DNA from: Salvator merianae
Lineage: Eukaryota > Chordata > Lepidosauria > Squamata > Teiidae
Assembly (NCBI GenBank): GCA_003586115.2
Contig: QVOM02000021.1
Span: forward strand, 9,190,248 to 9,254,247
Direction: 5' to 3'
Length of the DNA: 64,000 nucleotides
Of the stretch, positions 47,958 to 59,260 are shown one piece after another. The notes below the pieces were generated by a model, which worked only from the letters and a program-made list of their open reading frames with translations, was not told the origin of the DNA and did no database searches. The position numbers and the translations under genes were made by a program. The first letter of the stretch is position 1; each line of letters starts with the position of its first letter.

Positions 47958-48260
47958 GGCTGGCTTGCTGGACTGAGTGACTCCGAAGCCCCCCCCCCCC
48001 GCTCGCCGCTCTCGCTGGTTGGACTGCTGGGTGCTGCCTGGGCGTCGGGGGAAGGGGTCCTTTTCGTTGTCGCGCGGTCGTCCTCCTCCGTCCAAACTCG
48101 GCAACTTACGGGTTGCGCTGCGCTTCTAAGCGAAGAGGATCAAGAAGAGGCGGGGGGGGGTCATTGCTGAGGTGAAGTGTGTGTGTGTGTTTGGGAGAGA
48201 AAATTCGCTACAGTACCGGGGTAACCCGCTCCGCGTCCGCTCTCCAAATCACGGCAACGT

Positions 48261-49419
48261 CCTTCTCGCTTTATTAAGCTCAGCTCTTTTGACACTGAAC
48301 AGGAGCCTGGCCTGGCGATGGCTCCGCTCAGACGGTTTTAGGCTACAGTCCGGCAGCGTTGGATTTGTCTACCCCTCGAATTAATAAAAAGGTTGCAGCT
48401 CTCCCCGCCCCCCCCCCGTTTCTTGTCCTACACCTTACAGCCGCCTAATATTCACGCATATAAGTACCACGTGGGCTCCCTCCTCGAGGTTACTTGAGGG
48501 AAGGGATAAAGAGACCAATACTAGTAGTACTGTTACTATTGCTAGTATGGTACTACTGCTAGTGCTGCTACTTCTAATAATAATACATCCTCAAAGTGAA
48601 GGTGGATGGGGAATGTTGCAGGCCAAACAGACTGTTGAGGAATTAAAAGAGTATTAGTGGACTAGGTTAAGCAGAATCAAGAGGAGCTGTCAAATTAGTA
48701 AAGAAGGCCTGCTAAAAACTACTGTTCTTATCCCTAGCTATTAACGATTGGTGGAAACATGAAACCACAGACAAAATTATTGAAAATAACCATGCAAAAA
48801 TTTCCAAATTCAGACTGACCAACATCTAGAATATAACACATAAGACACTTCTGTCACTGAAAATCATGTTTGTTTTTTTGACATGGCCATTCCAAGTGAT
48901 AGCAATATTGAAGAGAAATGACAAAACTTACCAGATATACAGCAAATCACAAAAAATTGGAAAAAGAAGGCAACAGTGGTACCAATGGCTGTTGGAATAT
49001 TAGGTGCAATACTATGAGGGCAGAAGGAAAGATCACACACCCCATGCATTATCAGATACTATTTTTATAATTCCCAAACCCTTGGACACATGAAGGAGGA
49101 AACAAGTCAACATTGGCTACCATAAATAATTTGTGAAAAATAGTACTAATAATTAGTAAGTTCATATTCTGTGTGTGGTACCTCGGTGATTCCTAGTCCT
49201 TAGAGTTCGAAGTATGGAAATGAACCAGTCTATGACTGTAGCACTGAGTGCAGAATCATCATCATAACAGCAACAACTAGGCCATGAATTAATAATGCAG
49301 GATTGAAAGTAGTGTCATCACCCATCAACTGGACCAAGGCTGAAGGGCTTCAAATGCCCAGCCATTCCATTCATCTCAGGTGTCTTCTAGTCAGTTTTGG
49401 CTCCTGGTAATTGTATGGA
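48261..49419. other. Unassigned DNA upstream of PIK3R1
   Basis: Includes a TACT/TAG-type trinucleotide-rich patch at about 48520-48585. No gene or clear repeat was recognised. Confidence 0.45.
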
Positions 49420-49682
49420 CAAATGCATAAGAAGGAATTGGACAAATTCATGGTGTATCAGTGGCTACTAGAATGGATCCTAGGTATTGCCTCCATGTTG
49501 AAGAGACAGGCAGGATGCCTCTAAAGACCATCTGCAGGGAGTTGAGAACAGGTGAAGGTATTGCCTTCATCTTCTCCTTGAGGATGCCCAGAAGGAATTG
49601 GTGGGCCATTGTGTGAGACAGTTTGCTGGACTAGATGGGCTATGACCTGATCCAGCAGGGCTTTTCTAATGTTCTTAAGGTT
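49420..49682 (+). mobile_element. CR1 LINE 3' end
   Basis: Plus-strand equivalent of the text at the 3' end of 28350-29930: GAATTGGACAAATTCATGG, CAGTGGCTACTAGAATGG, GGCAGGATGCCTCTAAAG, CTGATCCAGCAGGGC and the tail TTCTAATGTTCTTAAG. Only the last roughly 260 bp of the element are present. Confidence 0.88.
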
Positions 49683-50438
49683 CCAGTAAGAAATGTCTCT
49701 TTGATCTCCCTAAACCCATTGTGGTTGGCAGTGGATCACTTCAGGGAGATCAAAGGGAGGCTCTCCTCTGCCATTGTCCTCATGGTCCCTGATCTACAGG
49801 CTACCACTGGACAAATATCATATTGACCTATCTTTAGTAAGTAAGGATTTAACTTTAATGAGTTGCTCAGAGGTAGCAGTCACTTTGATTGCATCCATCT
49901 CTACTTTGCTTGTCTTCTTTCCCTTCTTCTTCGTCTCTCAACCTAATCAACAAATCTTGCCATGCTACTTTCAGTATTTATTTTTTTAAAAAGCACCAAC
50001 AGATAGAACCCTCTCAGCAAATTTTTGAACAGCAGGAACAAGGGCTAAGAATAGAAGGTGGAGGAAGGAGCATGTAGATTTGCCACAGTCCTCCCCACTG
50101 TATCTACCTCAGTGTGTTTATTTGTGACATGTATAGTGCTCCCTTCTTCTGCAGTGCTCACGGTGGTGGAAATTATTCTCCTTCTTTCTGCTATACCTTC
50201 AGAACAACTTTGTAAGGTAAACTAGGTTCAGAGAACACTATTGAGGTCTAAAGGAGGTCCGGGGCTTCCCTTAGACCACATCCATGTGTAGAAGTGAGGC
50301 TACAGGTATGCTTGTTAGTCCAATATACTGGTCAATTCGGAATTGCATTTATCCATGCACAACCTGCTTAAAGACTCTGAAAGTAAATATGCATGCAGCC
50401 AGTCTATCCCACAACAACCATTTTTGTGATCACAAAAC
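49683..50438. other. Unassigned DNA with a possible SINE relic
   Basis: The phrase CAGAACAACTTTGTAAGGTA followed by AACTAGGTTCAGAGAAC at about 50200-50240 resembles the core of the MIR-like SINE at 16085. Nothing else was recognised. Confidence 0.4.
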
Positions 50439-50631
50439 CAGCGATGGCTCGTCACTTTAAGGGCGGGTGTTCACATGTCACTGGAAGGGGAGATCACTGG
50501 CCATTGGGTATGCGTTTTGCTGTAGCAGGCCACTGCAAGACCCGCCCAGTGAGGGGCATGTTTTCGCAGCCAGTGATCTCCCCTTCCAGTGACATGCGAA
50601 CACCCACCTTTAAAGCAACGAGCTGTCACTG
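50439..50631. mobile_element. CAGCGG-family hAT MITE, 193 bp, nearly perfect foldback
   Basis: Both arms carry the family signature (CACTTTAAGGGCGGGTGTTC against GAACACCCACCTTTAAAG) and a further inner inverted repeat (GTCACTGGAAGGGGAGATCA against TGATCTCCCCTTCCAGTGAC). Ends are CAGCGATGGC and GCTGTCACTG. The exact 8-bp duplication CACAAAAC lies at 50431-50438 and 50632-50639. Confidence 0.92.
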
Positions 50632-50639
50632 CACAAAAC

Positions 50640-51642
50640 TTGACTGACCTTATAGGCCAATCATGCATTTGGAGGCATACTTCTTAGAGACTTAACAGAC
50701 ATGGTTAAAATGCCAGCATCCGGTTGGCATCCCAGTTTTGATGGCAGATAGACAAGAAACCATGTCAAGTCCTGCCTCTGTATCTAGCCAAACTGCTAGA
50801 TTTAAAATAGCTCTGGCGTTCCCAGCAGTGGCTTGTTCATCCAGAAACTCACTGCTGGCATAAAAATAAGCAAACAAAAAAGGCCCAGAGCAGCAAGCTC
50901 CTGGATGATCAGTCTGGGGCTATGCTGAAGCATTTAACTGTATGATTCACTTCAAGATACCCTGAGGTCCACTAGTGGGTCCCAAATCACTAAACAGACC
51001 AATTATTTTAAAAATAACATAAGGAGAAGTTATACATAGCAATAATACTGTTAAGTACTGTGTGTTCTGATGTGTTCTTAGCTTGCTTTATGCTTGAGAT
51101 TTTTTTAAAACGATCCATGTGAGCTTTTTTTTTTAATCATTTCTCAAATTTGTGTAGCACATCTATTTTTACCTAGAGGCTGAAATTTATGCAGACTCCT
51201 GAAAAAAGAGGAAGATATGTTTCTTAGGAATGTACATATGACAGCAGCGTAAACTGCAGTTGTGCTTCCCTAATGATATGATGAAAGAGGGCAACGTGGT
51301 GGCGAAATCACACGCTTCCTAAAAGTTGATATGTACAACTAATCTTTTTTAAAAGTTAGTGCTGCAAAACCCAGATTTTATAACTGCAGTCAGAACGCTA
51401 GCATGGTGCCATGTTCAAAATGAGGTACACATGCTCAGACTTGCTAAAAGCATCCAACTGTACTGTGAGCCGCTTAGACTTGCAAATCCAAGACAAATAC
51501 AATATTTGAAAACAGCAGTGAGGCAGATGGAAGGTTTTCAGCGTGACCAGACACTAGCTTAGGCCACAGTGTAACATAGGGATACCCAAGGAATAAGTAA
51601 CAAGTGCAGACTTCACAGGCATTGCAAATAGATTGATTAATT
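50640..51642. other. Unassigned noncoding DNA
   Basis: A minus-strand frame at 50692-50877 (reading FLDEQATAGNARAILNLAVW) looks less random than its neighbours and might be a worn retroelement piece, but I do not recognise it. Nothing else was identified. Confidence 0.35.
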
Positions 51643-51822
51643 GGCCCTATCTGCACTTGACCTTATTCCAGACTATATCTTAGAATAGGGATCTGTCATT
51701 TGCATGTTCCTATGAACTATGGCAGGCCCCACCTGGGGCCTGCTCTAATCTGCACTAGCGTGTGGATAGCAGGTCCCGATTCTGGGATATAGTCAAGAAA
51801 ATAACCAAGTGCAGAAAGAGGC
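51643..51822. mobile_element. GGCCC...CTGCACTTG inverted-repeat element, 180 bp
   Basis: Same length and architecture as 3389-3568: GCACTTGACCTTATTCCAGA...GCAGGCCCCACCTGGGGCCTGC...AATAACCAAGTGCAG. It is flanked by ATTAATT on both sides (51636-51642 and 51823-51829), the best target-duplication candidate of this family. The L2 tail on the minus strand begins about 12 bp away. Confidence 0.8.
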
Positions 51823-51834
51823 ATTAATTCAGTT

Positions 51835-53260
51835 ATATAAACTCACAGAGTGGTTCATAATTCAATAAAATATAAAATACAAAAACCTGAAATGACTATA
51901 AATAAAAATGCAAAACTGGAAAAGCAACATAATAATGACCAGAGATGGGGAGGTTGTAATACTTTTTAGTAGGGCATTCCAGAGACCTGGGACAACTCTA
52001 GGGAAAGCCCAGCTTTGGGTCACTGCAACAAAGGTCAGTAGTGACTGAAGTCTTGACTTATTTCAAATATCTTAATGGGTAGAGCATGAAGGAGCAAATT
52101 GTCCTGCCGTTTAGGGTTTCATAGGTAATAACTAACACCTTGAACTATACCCAAAAGCTATTGGAAGTCAGTATAGTTCCTTTAGGAGTGGTGTTATATG
52201 ATATCTTTTACACCAACTGCAGTTCATACAAAGGACCCCCTGGTAAAGTGCGTTGTAGTATTCAGGGGTGGATGTTATGAGCATATGTAACACTGGCCCC
52301 ATCCAGGCAAGGGGAATATTTTGATACTGGGATGTGTACGTCCGCTGCGCTTATGCAGGGGCAAGAAAAGATGCCCATACATGCATGGAGGTCATGATCA
52401 TACATTGCTGGGTATTTTGCATCGGCAAAATATCTGGAAGTGAGCATACCAAAAAGCAGTCCCCTGCACTGTCTAGCCAACAGATAGTCATTCTGGTGGG
52501 ACTTTTCTCCAGAATATTGCCTGTTGGTGTTATATTCAGGTGGTGTCTGAAACCGGCCATTGTTTTAAGATGTTTTATCTTAAGAAATTAGCCTAGTTGG
52601 CATATCAACCAAAGTTAATAAAATATACTTCTGGCCAGCGCTTCAACCTGAAATATTAGTAAATGCTTTGTTTTCAGAATTATGTATCTGTTCTTTTAGG
52701 GACAGTGTAACATCAGCCAGAGCAGGAAGCTGTAAACCATTTCCTAGGGCCTGACTTCCTACTATGAGTATTTCTGTCTTTATTGGACCCAATTTCAATT
52801 TGTTTTTACCTGACTAGCCTGTTATTGCTTCTAGGAAGCCATTGAAAGTGCTTATATCTTTTCCTTCTGAAAGTGACATGGAGAAACAAATTTATCATCA
52901 GCATATTGAAAACATCTAGCCCAGATTCCTGATACTCTCTTTCAGTGATTTCATGCATATTAAAAAACAAAGCTCTGAGGGACTCTATACAATAGTTCTA
53001 GATTTGAAGATCTATGGTCTTCAAGTGACACCATCTGTAACCTACCTAAGAGGTAGAAGCAGAACCAATGCTAGGCAGTGCCTCCCAGTCCCAGTCCCCC
53101 CAAATAATCCATTAGAAACCATGGCTAATGATACTGAAAGCTGCTGAAAAATCCAAAAAGATCAATGGTGTTATATTTTCCCATTGGTTCTTGAGTTTAG
53201 TCATCTGAACAGCCAAGGCAACAATCCATCCCACAATCTGAAATTTATGTGAAATGTTCC
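51835..53260 (-). mobile_element. L2 LINE, reverse transcriptase to 3' end, decayed
   Basis: On the minus strand, landmarks run in the correct order: LFLDFSAAF at about 53130-53160 (family LLDLSAAFDTID), QYADDK at about 52890-52908 (the YADD catalytic block), then the C-terminal AFPRVVPGLWNA at about 51960-52010 (family AFSVVAPRLWNALP). No frame longer than 90 codons survives, so it is old. It is the longest L2 copy in the window. Confidence 0.78.
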
Positions 53261-54386
53261 AAATAATTAATGTCTGTGTCTTTACAACCATGGTGGGAGG
53301 CGCCTGGAGGCAGGTGTCTTTGCAGAAGCACCTCCCTCTGCATCACATTCATGTCCAGTGACATGGACACTAATGAAATGGTGGATGAGGTACTTCTCCA
53401 GATAGCATGATTTCATTCTCTTGCTCCCAGACCCCTCAGATGGGCATTGTGCTGTTTGGTGGACACATTATGCCACTGACAATGGAGATGTGATACCCAG
53501 GATCCTTCCTGCAGGTGTCCACAGAGGTAAGTGGAGACATGGCCAGCTTCTTCCAAGACTGATTGGAGATGTCACTATCTCCTAATCATAATGCCTAGCC
53601 ATGAGAGCTTGGTGACAGACGTAGGGATCTAATACTTTTCTTCAGAAGACCTCTAGCAATTGCTTCTTTAAAACCAGAGAGGTGCTTATTATATTAACAA
53701 GTCCTTCTCCAGTAACTTCCTTACTAGACTTTATATGCCATGTTGGACAAGGTTCAAAAGAACAGGTGGCAGATGAACCTCTCCAAACAGCTTGTTCACG
53801 TCATCAGGAGTCACAAGCTGAAATTGAAGAAACCAAAACCACACAAGGTGAGTTACTGAACAAATCCATAGTAGAATATATGGGAATTATGGAATCGAAA
53901 GTGCCTTGAATCTGAGAGATTTTGCCTGTAAAAACTCATTAAGCATATCACAGTGACCCACTGGTGGTTTCAGGACCCAATTTGTGGGAGGAGCATGTAT
54001 TAGTTCTCTCACATATATCTATCCCAACACTGTCCCCAGAAAACATGGGATTCAAGCAAATCATAATATGCCCATAGCTACAGCATTATGATTTTAAGTA
54101 AGTACAGAACTAAAGCATGCTCCTTCTACAAAGAAACGGTCAACACAACAGTCACAGCTATTTGTTGTTACTTAGAGAAAGTCTTACTCAGAATGAACAA
54201 TTTAAAGATGTTGTGGAAGGAAAATGAGAAAGATTAGAACTTTTCTGAAGAGTGGGTTCCAGACACAAACATAGGGACCATCCAAGGAATTGAAATTGGC
54301 AGTGTTTTGTCAGGGTAAAAGAAAGTGATGACATTCTCTAAAAGTCAAACAGCAGGGTTTTATGCTAATGAAGATAAAATATTAAA
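53261..54386. other. Unassigned DNA, possibly upstream L2 sequence
   Basis: It follows the L2 reverse-transcriptase region in the 5' direction and could be its worn 5' part, but no endonuclease motif was found. A 75-codon frame at 53682-53909 has no recognisable domain. Confidence 0.35.
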
Positions 54387-54851
54387 GCTCCTTTCTACAC
54401 GGACCCTTAATTTGGGTTAAGGGCACTATGTAGTAAGCATCTATATCTCATAGATCTGCATGTTAATACAGATCTATGAGCCCACACCTTCTGCTGGTCC
54501 ACTCTGTCTGCATTAGATGGAGTGTGAGGCCTAACAGGGAGACCTTGTTTGGTAACACTGGAAGATCTGTTTAATCAAGTCTGCCAGCAGATCAGGGCTT
54601 CTGATCCAGAACATGGGAGGCATGCAGAAAGCTCACCTCTCATGTTTGGAACTAACATTTCAGTGGTGCGCCATAGCGTACCACCAAAATGTGCCTCCCA
54701 GTGGCCTTGAGGGGTGAGCTGGTCTGGATCAGCACCATTGTGCAGGCAGCACTGATCCCGCCCACACCTTCCTGTGTTCAGAATCAGAGGGTCTGGCTGT
54801 TGCAGACCTCCTGATTCCAAACACAAGTGTGAGCAAGTTTAGACAGAAGGG
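54387..54851. mobile_element. GGGC-ended DNA element, ATCTATGAGGCCC family, 465 bp
   Basis: Second copy of the family at 37720-38137, with the same blocks in the same order (GATCTATGAGCCC, GGTCCACTCTGTCTGC, TGGAGTGTGAGGCC, CTGATCCAGAACATGGGAGG, CTGATTCCAAACAC). The left end GCTCCTTTCTACACGGACCC is a worn form of the shared terminus, and the right end is ...GTTTAGACAGAAGGG. Internal inverted pieces (GGTGCGCCATAGCG/CGTACCACC) suggest foldback potential. Confidence 0.7.
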
Positions 54852-55454
54852 AAGAGAGTCTGAATGTTGCTGAAGAAAGTACAAAACAAAGAGACACCCT
54901 CCCCTGAAAAATACTCAATTGAAGTTAATGGGGCATATTTTTAATATACTAGATCATACTATATTTCAACTCTAACAGATCTGAAGCTATATTATTTGAA
55001 GTAAAATTTACTTTGCAGAGGAAAAAGGAATTTCCTAATCATATTTCCTAATTGTGCAAATGGAACTTTCACAATGTCTCTGTCGATAAGGCATGGTGGA
55101 GGAAGAAATTATGTTTATATGACTTTCCCATTCATGCAGCTTTTTACTTGTATGGATATACATTTTTTTTGAAAGAATATACACATAGGGGTTGGCCCAC
55201 AATTCAGCAAGTGCAAATACAGCAAAATCTGAGGTCTGGGTCAGTCTACTAAGATGGGCCCAGAATTCAATAGAAATTTACATTTGAACAGAATTTTGCA
55301 AAAATTTCAACGTTGAGATCATGATAAGTTAGGGATCTAAACTTTAGGCATATTTACAATATAACTAGAAAGCTCATGTGTAAACTCAAATGTTCATACT
55401 TTGCATATATACACATTTGCATATATATGTATCGAGTGTATGGAAACATACAAA

Positions 55455-55640
55455 GTCTGTTTCCACACCTAAAGGGGCTGGACCCCTCCAACAGGAACCA
55501 CTTCTACTGGAACAGTTCCCAGCTGGAGCGTTCCAGTTGTCCCAGAACAAGGCTGTCTGCACTTCAGATGGCTGTTCTGGGAAAGCCCCAGTGCCATGCT
55601 TCAGAGCCTGCTACAAAAATTCCTGGCCTCAGAGCCCCAG
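55455..55640. mobile_element. TTTCCACAC-ended DNA element fragment
   Basis: The left end GTCTGTTTCCACACC and the following GAACAGTTCCCAGCTGGAG, TTCCAGTTGTCCCAGAACAA resemble the left arm of 23583-24247. No right terminus was found before L2 coding sequence begins, so it is truncated or merges with the L2 relic. Confidence 0.45.
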
Positions 55641-55644
55641 AGGG

Positions 55645-56312
55645 ACCTATTTCAATGGTGCAATTTGGTGCACTACTGAAAGGGGTCTCCCTGCTAAACC
55701 AGAACAAGGAGGTGTTCTTGGACTCTGTGCTGACACCTGAAGTTCACATGGAGGTGATGGCCAGGAGTGCCTACTTCCTTTCCTGCTTGGTTTTGCCAGT
55801 TACAGCTCTTCCTAGACATAGTTCGGCCGCTGTAAGGCATTCTCTGTTAACTATACGCTATATGTGGAGCTGCCCTTGAAGCTGCTGCTGGTGCAGAATG
55901 AAACACCAAGACTGCTAACTGGTACTGCTGACCAGATTCACATCACACCAGTCTTAAAATAACTGCACTGGTTGCCTATTTGCTACTGAGCCCAGTTCGG
56001 GGTGTTAACATTAACTTACAAGGCCCTAAATGACTTGGGCGCCAAACATTTAAAGGAAAGCATCCTCTAAGATCTGCCAGTGAGGCCCTCTTAGGTTTGT
56101 TGCCCCCTTCAGCAGTTTCAATGGCAGGTGAAGATGTGCCTCTTTATCCTGGTCCTTGGCTGCAGAAGGAGCATCTACCCCCTATGCAGACAAGCAATTG
56201 TTATAACCAATTTATTTTATCCATATTTGTAATAATTTTATTGTGATCCACCCTGAGACCTTCTGGTCATAGGGCAGAATATATGAACAAACAAACAAAT
56301 AAGAAATATAAA
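55645..56312 (+). mobile_element. L2 LINE C-terminus and tail
   Basis: The translation reads FLDSVLTPEVHMEVMARSAYF (55685 onward), matching the L2 block LxDSxLxxxxQVxAVARSAF. Further on come CTGGTGCAGAATG (LVQNA), GCACTGGTTGCC and a 3' UTR with TGTGATCCACCCTGAGACC and (AAAC)n/(AAAT)n at 56285-56300. Frames are broken throughout. Confidence 0.78.
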
Positions 56313-57673
56313 CAAAGTCTAGTGCTAAGAGAAGCACTTCAGGTGTATTTGTAGTAGGTTCTGCAAGACATTTTATGTCATTCATATGCCTCAGATGGCA
56401 AAATTTGATCACAAATTTAAGACTTGTACCACTTTCGTATAATTTATTACGTTTGTCACATGATAGATGATGAATGCAAATGGACATCTGTTCTGCTTTT
56501 CTCTAGAAAAAGCATACATTCTAGTTCAAAACCTAAATGCTGTATTGTTTTGCATCACATGAGAAGTTGGTACATAACATATAGCATATAGCATCTCACA
56601 GACCATATTTATTTGTTGGACTGATGTACCACGGATTTCATATAGATTCTATGCAGTGTACAAGTAAAATACAAGTTCAGAATAAATACAGGAAAAAAAT
56701 TCTAATCATGATAAGCTCCAGCTGCACATGGCAAAGGCAGGACTGATTATACAGTATTAAAGAGAAGATCTAGGTTGCCCAAAAACTGTTTACAAAAGGG
56801 TATGTGTGTTGTATGTTTCATTTTTTAACATCATGGTATGAAAATCATCTATACTAGTTGAACAAGCTGATGTTCCTCTATGCCCTGTTCCGTACCATTT
56901 ATAGAAAGATAAGCAAGATTAAGTTTAGGGCGATTCTGCTCTGGCTGGTATACTGGACCAACAAACATGCTAGGAACCTCCCTTAGACCACCCTTAGATC
57001 ACCCTTAGAAGTTTCTGTTCTTTTCCTCTCTTTTTCTACCCCAGAATTGTAATAACCCTACAAGATCTGTTATCCAAATACATCCAAAAACGTACATCTG
57101 GGAATATTAGGAAGTATCCATGAAAGCAATTATCTTAAAGAGGTAGCACCCTCTTCTTCCCTGAATGTGTTCATATGCAGGCTGGGAGCCATATGTTGGA
57201 AATGGACAAGGGCCAGAAATCATAACCAGCACCATCAATGTTTGGGGAGGAGTATCTGAATTCCTTCCAGTGGATGGATTTTGCATTTAAACTCATTACG
57301 GGTTAAACAGAATTCCAGCTAGCTGGAACCTGTTAGGATCTCAAATGGAGCCCAGTAATTGGTAATAAAGACTTAGACGTTAACTTTGATTTATAGAAGC
57401 AATAAGCAGAGAAACATCAGCATTCTTTTTGCCCAGCTGTTCCCAGTGTGAATGCTTCTTTTTAATCAGCTTATTTATATCAGCTTGCTTTATCCTTTTT
57501 TGTTGATATTTTTATGTTGGATTGTTTGCAGTTTTCTTGTTAACTCTTAAATATTTCAAATAAATAAATAAGAAACTAAAAGCTCACCTTGACAAGGCAG
57601 CAGATACATACACTCTAGCATTACCAGATCAAACTTCCAGAGAACTACTGGGCTCTCTTATCCCCAGTACACA
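56313..57673. other. Unassigned AT-rich DNA
   Basis: A possible minus-strand LINE tail (TTTATTTGTTGG) lies near 56608, and a short tandem of a CCCTTAGA-type unit at 56974-57010. Nothing else was recognised. Confidence 0.4.
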
Positions 57674-57862
57674 AGGCGGCATCCACATGTATTTGAAAAA
57701 GCAGCTCAAAAGTAGCTTAGAGGTGGTTGTGTGCGGCAGGTTGTGTTCCTATCCCACCTCTAATTTGCTTTAGAAGTGTATTTTCTAGCCTTCAATGTGG
57801 ATTAGAGGTAGGATAGAGACTCTAGCCTTTGGTACCGCTAAGCCTTCATGTAGATGCAGCCT
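57674..57862. mobile_element. AGGCGGCATCCACATG inverted-repeat MITE, about 189 bp
   Basis: The left end AGGCGGCATCCACATGTA is inverted at the right as TTCATGTAGATGCAGCCT. The centre contains a second inverted pair (CCCACCTCTAATTTG against GATTAGAGGTAGG). It is short and non-coding; no target duplication was determined. A possible lone arm, GTGTGGATGCTGCCTCA, is at about 62578-62594. Confidence 0.6.
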
Positions 57863-58446
57863 AATTTTCCCACTTCCGTTTCAGATTGACAAGGCAATGG
57901 TAATTCACATGGGCCTCCTGACCATTACCTTTTGCAGTTGTAAGAAGGGCTGGCTTTGGCTTAGATTCCTAGTCTAAATAACTCACTTTTCTCCTGGTTC
58001 CCTGCTGTAGATGCCTGGATATTCCAAATTTTGACTGTCTGCACTGTACACTAAGAAGTCCCTAACATTGCTATTCTGCTTTCATGTGCAAGATGACAAT
58101 CCATTTACTTTTTCATTTTTGTATTTGAACACAGCAGTCATGTGACCATGCAATTGCTTAGTTGTCATTCTGCACATAAACAGTGCCTGAGTATATACTG
58201 TAAGGAACTGAAGGGCAAAAATCTTGATAGGAAGGCAAGTTATGCATAGCATGCATCAACTCATGCCATGCAGGCCTGATCTTGGGCCAGACTGCTACGG
58301 GCCTGGGCTAAGGGCCATCCGCATTATGGACAGCTCTTCCTGACCCAGCTTCAGAGGCTTGGAACAGAAGCCAGCCAGGACTTCTTTAGTGGGCAACCAG
58401 AAGTGGCACATTTCCAGCACTGCTTCCAGAAGCCCAGTGAAACAAT
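57863..58446. other. Unassigned noncoding DNA
   Basis: No gene or repeat was recognised. The sequence 58300-58440 is GC-richer than its surroundings but has no motif. Confidence 0.4.
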
Positions 58447-59092
58447 GGGCCTGTTTGCACTTACCCCATGGGATATTTGAGGTCGCTCGCTGGAACACAA
58501 GAGTCTACACCTTAACCCAGCGGCCACTGACTGGAAGTTCACTGAGGCTGTCCTGAAGCAATCCAGCTGTGGTGCACAAAATTGCAGTCCAGAAGCCTAC
58601 TACTGCCATCCAGTGAGCTACAAGAATGGTGTGTTTTCACCACTTCCTAGTTGTGAACAGTGATGGGACATGGACTGTGTGGTCGCAGCTGCACTATTGG
58701 AGTGTTCAAACCCAGCCGTCACTTGTTTTGAACTTAGGGTTGCTGTGGCTTTTGGACTGTGGTTCCAAATTTGGCAGCTCTTCTGTACAAAGCTGCAGAC
58801 GTTGCTCTAGTTGTGAACCAGCTCCGTTCGTCCCACCCTTGTGCACCAGACATGACATAACACCAACGCCAGCGTAAACCAATGGTGGCTGGGAGCGGGC
58901 GTGTCTCCCAGCAGTTTCTGTCTCCCAGCTAACTAACTAATTCATTCACCATTCACACTTCCTTCACAGCTGTTTGGATTATGGAGTTTTCCAGCACTGG
59001 AAGTGTGAATCCCCACCCCCACCATACTGCATCCTGACCAGTGTAGTGCATACTAGTTCAAACATTCTTCTGAGATAAATATGAAATGGCCC
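58447..59092. mobile_element. GGGCCTGTTTGCACTTA DNA element, 646 bp
   Basis: The left end GGGCCTGTTTGCACTTA is intact. The right end is worn but closes in GGCCC at 59088-59092, and AAT stands on both sides (58444-58446 and 59093-59095). Interior phrases (TCGCTGGAACA, GAAGTTCACTGAGG, TTGTGAACCAGCTC) are loosely like other members, especially 39966-40504. The right boundary is less certain than the left. Confidence 0.6.
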
Positions 59093-59260
59093 AATGTCCA
59101 GTAAACTAACCCATGGGCTGATCGACTGCCAAGGAACTCTACAGAGACCGCTTTCCAGCAGTCTCCCATTGGAATGGGCTACAATACCATTTTCATTCTG
59201 TAGTCCAGTCCAGGACATGGCATTTTTCAGGGGCTGCTGGCACAGGGCAGCAGTCCTGTG

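Larger units (their letters stand above)
46990..48260 (-). promoter_or_regulatory. CpG island: probable PIK3R1 promoter and noncoding exon 1
   Basis: A sharp change from AT-rich intron to GC-rich, CpG-dense DNA begins near 46990 and fades by about 48260. It contains many CCGCC/GGCGG and CGCTCG motifs, no TATA box that I would trust and several poly-C runs, as in a housekeeping-type promoter. It lies about 10 kb upstream of PIK3R1 exon 2 on the correct side. A good minus-strand splice donor, GACGGAG followed by GTGAGG, sits at 47654-47660 and could end exon 1; weaker donors are near 47091 and 48108. Long open frames here follow from low stop density in GC-rich sequence. Divergent plus-strand transcription is possible but unproven. 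Confidence 0.72.

Noticed and set aside
46998..48170. Several long open frames on both strands in the GC-rich island
   Set aside because: They overlap in conflicting frames, are rich in A, P, R, S and G with no domain, and arise because stop codons are rare in CpG-island DNA.
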